DNA of 64,000 bases from contig MPMR01000001.1 of assembly GCA_002238605.1 (NCBI GenBank), positions 186,001 to 250,000 on the forward strand, read 5' to 3'. The position numbers and the translations under genes were made by a program. The stretch comes from BD2-11 clade cluster bacterium bin43. GTDB lineage: Bacteria; Gemmatimonadota; Gemmatimonadetes; Longimicrobiales; Gaopeijiaceae. Under the pieces are notes generated by a model. That model saw only the letters and a list, made by a program, of their open reading frames with translations. It searched no databases and had not been told where the DNA came from. This document shows, in pieces, positions 61,783 to 64,000 of the stretch (positions within the stretch are counted from its first letter, which is position 1; each line of letters starts with the position of its first letter).

Positions 61783-63262
61783 ATGATCCTGGGACGCCGA
61801 ACATTCCTTTCCCGGCTCGCCTGCGCCGGGGGGCTCGCCGTCGTGGCGCCCTCGCTGGCCGGGCTGGCCGCGCGCGGCAGCGGACGCCGGGGTGAAGGAG
61901 TTGACCCTCGTTCGTTCGTCATCGAACCCTACGGGCCGCTGGTGCGGTCCCCCGACTGCCCGGAACTCGAGATCGCAGAGAGCCTCCGCTGCGTGCGTCT
62001 GAGTTCGGGGGGCGTGCCGTCGACGGTGCGCGACGGGTTCCTGGTCCCCAATGCGTTCGACGGGATGGCGGCGTTCCCGATGGCGAACGGCAACGTGCGC
62101 CTTATCCGCAATCACGAGATGACCGACCCGCCCGACTCGGCGCGGCCGATCGGCTCCCCCCCCCCTTATGCGGCCGGGGGGGGGGGGGCCACCCCGCCCC
62201 CGGGGCGGGGTTCGGGCGGCCGGGAGCGGGGGCACCACTTCGCTCGAGGTGCGGATTTCGGGCGACGGAGACGGACTGAACCTCGAACTGGTGGACGAGT
62301 TCCCATCGCTGGCGGGGACGCGCGTGAACTGTGCCGGCGGGCCCACGCCGTGGGGCAGCTGGCTGTCCTGCGAAGAAGTCACGGATGGGCGGCGCGACGG
62401 GTTCGGCAAGCCGCATGGCTACGTCTTCGAGGTACCCGTGGATGCAACCGGCCCCGTGGATCCGGTGCCGCTCACGGCCATGGGGCGCTTCGTGCACGAA
62501 GCCGTGGCGGTCGATCCGGAGACGGGCATCGTGTACGAGACCGAGGACGCGTGGTACGTCCCGCTGGTCCCCAATCGACCCGGCGCGGGGCTCTATCGCT
62601 TCATCCCGCGCGAGCCGGGCGTGCTTGCCGCGGGGGGGCGGCTTCAGATGCTGGCGATCACCGGGGAGCCCGGCTACCTGACCGCACGTGAACAGACTCA
62701 GGGCACGGTGCTGCCCGCCCATTGGGTCGATATCGACGACCCCGACCCCGAAGACGCCGGGCGCGATCCGCTCGCGGTCTTCAAGCAGGGACTTGCGAAG
62801 GGTGGAGCCCGCTTCGCCCGTCTTGAGGGCGCCTTTTCCGGGGACGGCGGCATCTATGTGGTCTCCACCAACGGCGGCGACGCGACTGCCGGGCAGGTTT
62901 TTCACTACAGGCCGGTGTCCGCAGACCGGGGCGAGCTGACGCTCGTGTTCGAGTCGCCATCGCCGGAAGTGCTGGACAGCCCGGACAACATCGTGGTCAG
63001 CCCGCGCGGGGGGCTGGTCATGTGCGAGGACGGGAGCGGCGACCAGTACGTGCGCGCGCTCGACCGGGAGGGCAGGATCGTCAACCTGGCGCGCGCGCCG
63101 CTGGGCCCGGAGGGCGAAGGGGCCGGCGAGTTCGCGGGTTCGTGCTTCACCCCGGAGGGGCGCGTGCTCTTCTTCAACCAGCAGGGAGACCGACGGGCGG
63201 GGGGCACGGTCGCCAGCGCCACCTACGCCATGTGGGGTCCCTGGGGAGACGGGCCCGTATGA
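61783..63262 (+). pseudogene. PhoX-like (DUF839) protein, apparently frameshifted
   Basis: Two overlapping frames together make one PhoX-like phosphatase. The first has a Tat-like start (RRTFLSRLACAGGLAVVAPSLAGLAARG) and family sequence up to RLIRNHEM. The second continues from SGGTTSLEVRISGDGDGLNLELV to the end, containing the usual GGPTPWGSWLSCEE and EDGSGDQYVRA blocks. The break falls in a C10 run (62156-62165) and a G13 run (62176-62188). Removing one base there would join the frames into a protein of about 490 residues. An assembly error is as likely as a real mutation or phase-variable switch. Confidence 0.72.
62156..62188. repeat. C10 and G13 homopolymer runs at the frameshift
   Basis: The sequence holds ten C and then, after ten mixed bases, thirteen G. 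Both are far longer than chance at this base composition. This is where the reading frame of the PhoX-like gene breaks. Confidence 0.85.
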
Positions 63263-64000
63263 GCGGCAAGGCGACGCGCACACCCTCCCTGAGCGGCAAG
63301 CCGGCCGTTGTCCGCCTGCCCCCGGGTCCGGGCCGGATCGCCGCCGCGGCGCTTGGCGCGTTGACCCTGCTGGCCGCGTTGGCTGGAAAGCCCGCCGAGG
63401 GGCGGGCACAGTCCGCCCAACACGGCCCGCTCGTGCTCGAGATGCCCGCCAGCACCCGCGGGCTGGCGCTGGGCGGCGCCTTCTACATGGTGGGCAACGA
63501 CAGCGACGCCCTGTTCCACAACCCGGCCCTGATCGGGGGCAACGGCGTGGTCGGCGCCGCGATGCAGCGTTTCGGGACAGCGAGCCTGCTGAGCACCGTG
63601 TCCGGCGCCGCCGATTGGTCTTCGGCCAGCGTGGCGGTGGGGGTCCGGATGCTCAGCTACGGGGCGGCGGACCGGGGTGCGGCCGTGCTGTCCCATGACG
63701 CGCAGTCGCTCTTCACCTCCGGGAGCACGGCAAGCTCGGAGGCGGCCATTTCGGTCGGTTATGCGCGGGACGTGGGGGGTGTGCGGGCCGGTATCACCGG
63801 CAAGCTGGTAGACCAGCGGCTCGGTGGCCATCACGACGCCACGGGAGCCGTCGACCTGGGAGTGACCGTCGGGGCCGGGCCCGCGCGGCTGGGCCTCGCC
63901 GTGCAGAACCTGGGACCGGGGCTCACACTGGGCGACATCGAGGTCCCGCTGCCCGTTCGCGTCACCGCTGGCGGTTCCACCCCGGCCATCCCGGTGGGAC
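63259..64000 (+). CDS. PorV/PorQ-like outer-membrane barrel (partial)
   Basis: At least 247 residues are visible before the window ends. After a signal peptide (AAALGALTLLAALAG, then GRAQ) comes the family mark STRGLALGGAFYMVGNDSDALFHNPAL, as in PorV/PorQ proteins, and then repeated strand-turn-strand barrel segments. PorV proteins are part of type IX secretion in Bacteroidota; others are general OMP065-like barrels. The ATG at 63259 overlaps the stop of the PhoX-like gene (ATGA), so they are coupled. The PorX-like gene is 60 kb away, and no other T9SS component is seen. Confidence 0.78.
   Translation, partial: MSGKATRTPSLSGKPAVVRLPPGPGRIAAAALGALTLLAALAGKPAEGRAQSAQHGPLVLEMPASTRGLALGGAFYMVGNDSDALFHNPALIGGNGVVGAAMQRFGTASLLSTVSGAADWSSASVAVGVRMLSYGAADRGAAVLSHDAQSLFTSGSTASSEAAISVGYARDVGGVRAGITGKLVDQRLGGHHDATGAVDLGVTVGAGPARLGLAVQNLGPGLTLGDIEVPLPVRVTAGGSTPAIPVG

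Overview
The window looks like chromosome of a high-GC Gram-negative bacterium, most probably Gemmatimonadota or a close FCB-group relative. This is inferred from gene content: a SusC/SusD pair, many exported S9, M28 and S58 peptidases, a GWxTD-domain protein, a DUF5916-type outer-membrane protein, a BlaI/M56 pair, a PorX-like regulator and a PorV-like barrel. No rRNA is present. One tRNA (Asn, GTT) was found and no CRISPR array.

Layout. 1-6632 (minus): ABC exporter (partial), PorX-like response regulator/PglZ protein, TonB-like protein, exported beta-propeller protein, GWxTD protein. 6800-9057 (plus): haem O synthase and a DmpA-type S58 peptidase. 9075-13676 (minus): typA, a class V aminotransferase and serA, tightly coupled. 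13739-18364 (minus): D-aminoacylase-like lipoprotein, gamma-glutamyltransferase lipoprotein, a small unknown protein and an outer-membrane barrel. 18475-20318: DtxR-type regulator and a convergent zinc-type dehydrogenase. 20354-25283 (plus): a two-gene ATPase module behind an unusual repeat/palindrome cluster. It pairs an AAA_14/DUF4143-like ATPase with a 1113-aa P-loop protein carrying a nuclease-like N-terminus, and is the best candidate for a poorly described defence system. 25577-30383: two divergent S9 peptidases. 30741-37961: housekeeping and RNA-related genes, including an intact RhlE-like helicase, a DEAD-box-derived protein that has lost its catalytic motifs but kept a DbpA-like RNA-binding domain, and a two-TM RCK potassium channel with an altered filter.

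38742-42283 (plus) is an accessory-looking, less GC-rich stretch. It holds two small secreted cysteine peptides sharing a C-x6-D-A-x2-C signature, then a membrane-anchored beta-propeller protein and an ABC ATPase/permease pair. 42335-46294 (minus) holds an M28 peptidase, a cytochrome c/monooxygenase-like protein and another exported protein. 46517-50923 has a minimal sigma-54 activator, infA with a TTG start, a zinc-ribbon protein, a DUF5916-type protein and tRNA-Asn. 51014-53191 is a BlaI/M56 pair with two matching operators. 53198-58114 is a VOC protein followed by the SusD/SusC system. 58324-64000 holds a lipoprotein, two unknown membrane proteins, a SRAP protein, a PhoX-like gene with an apparent frameshift at a G13 run, and a PorV-like barrel cut by the window edge.

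Genes work mainly as exported peptide and nutrient scavenging machinery (SusCD, S9, M28, GGT, D-aminoacylase, S58) with envelope regulation (PorX, BlaI/M56, TonB-like proteins). Two accessory modules (20.3-25.3 kb and 38.7-42.3 kb) stand apart from this background.
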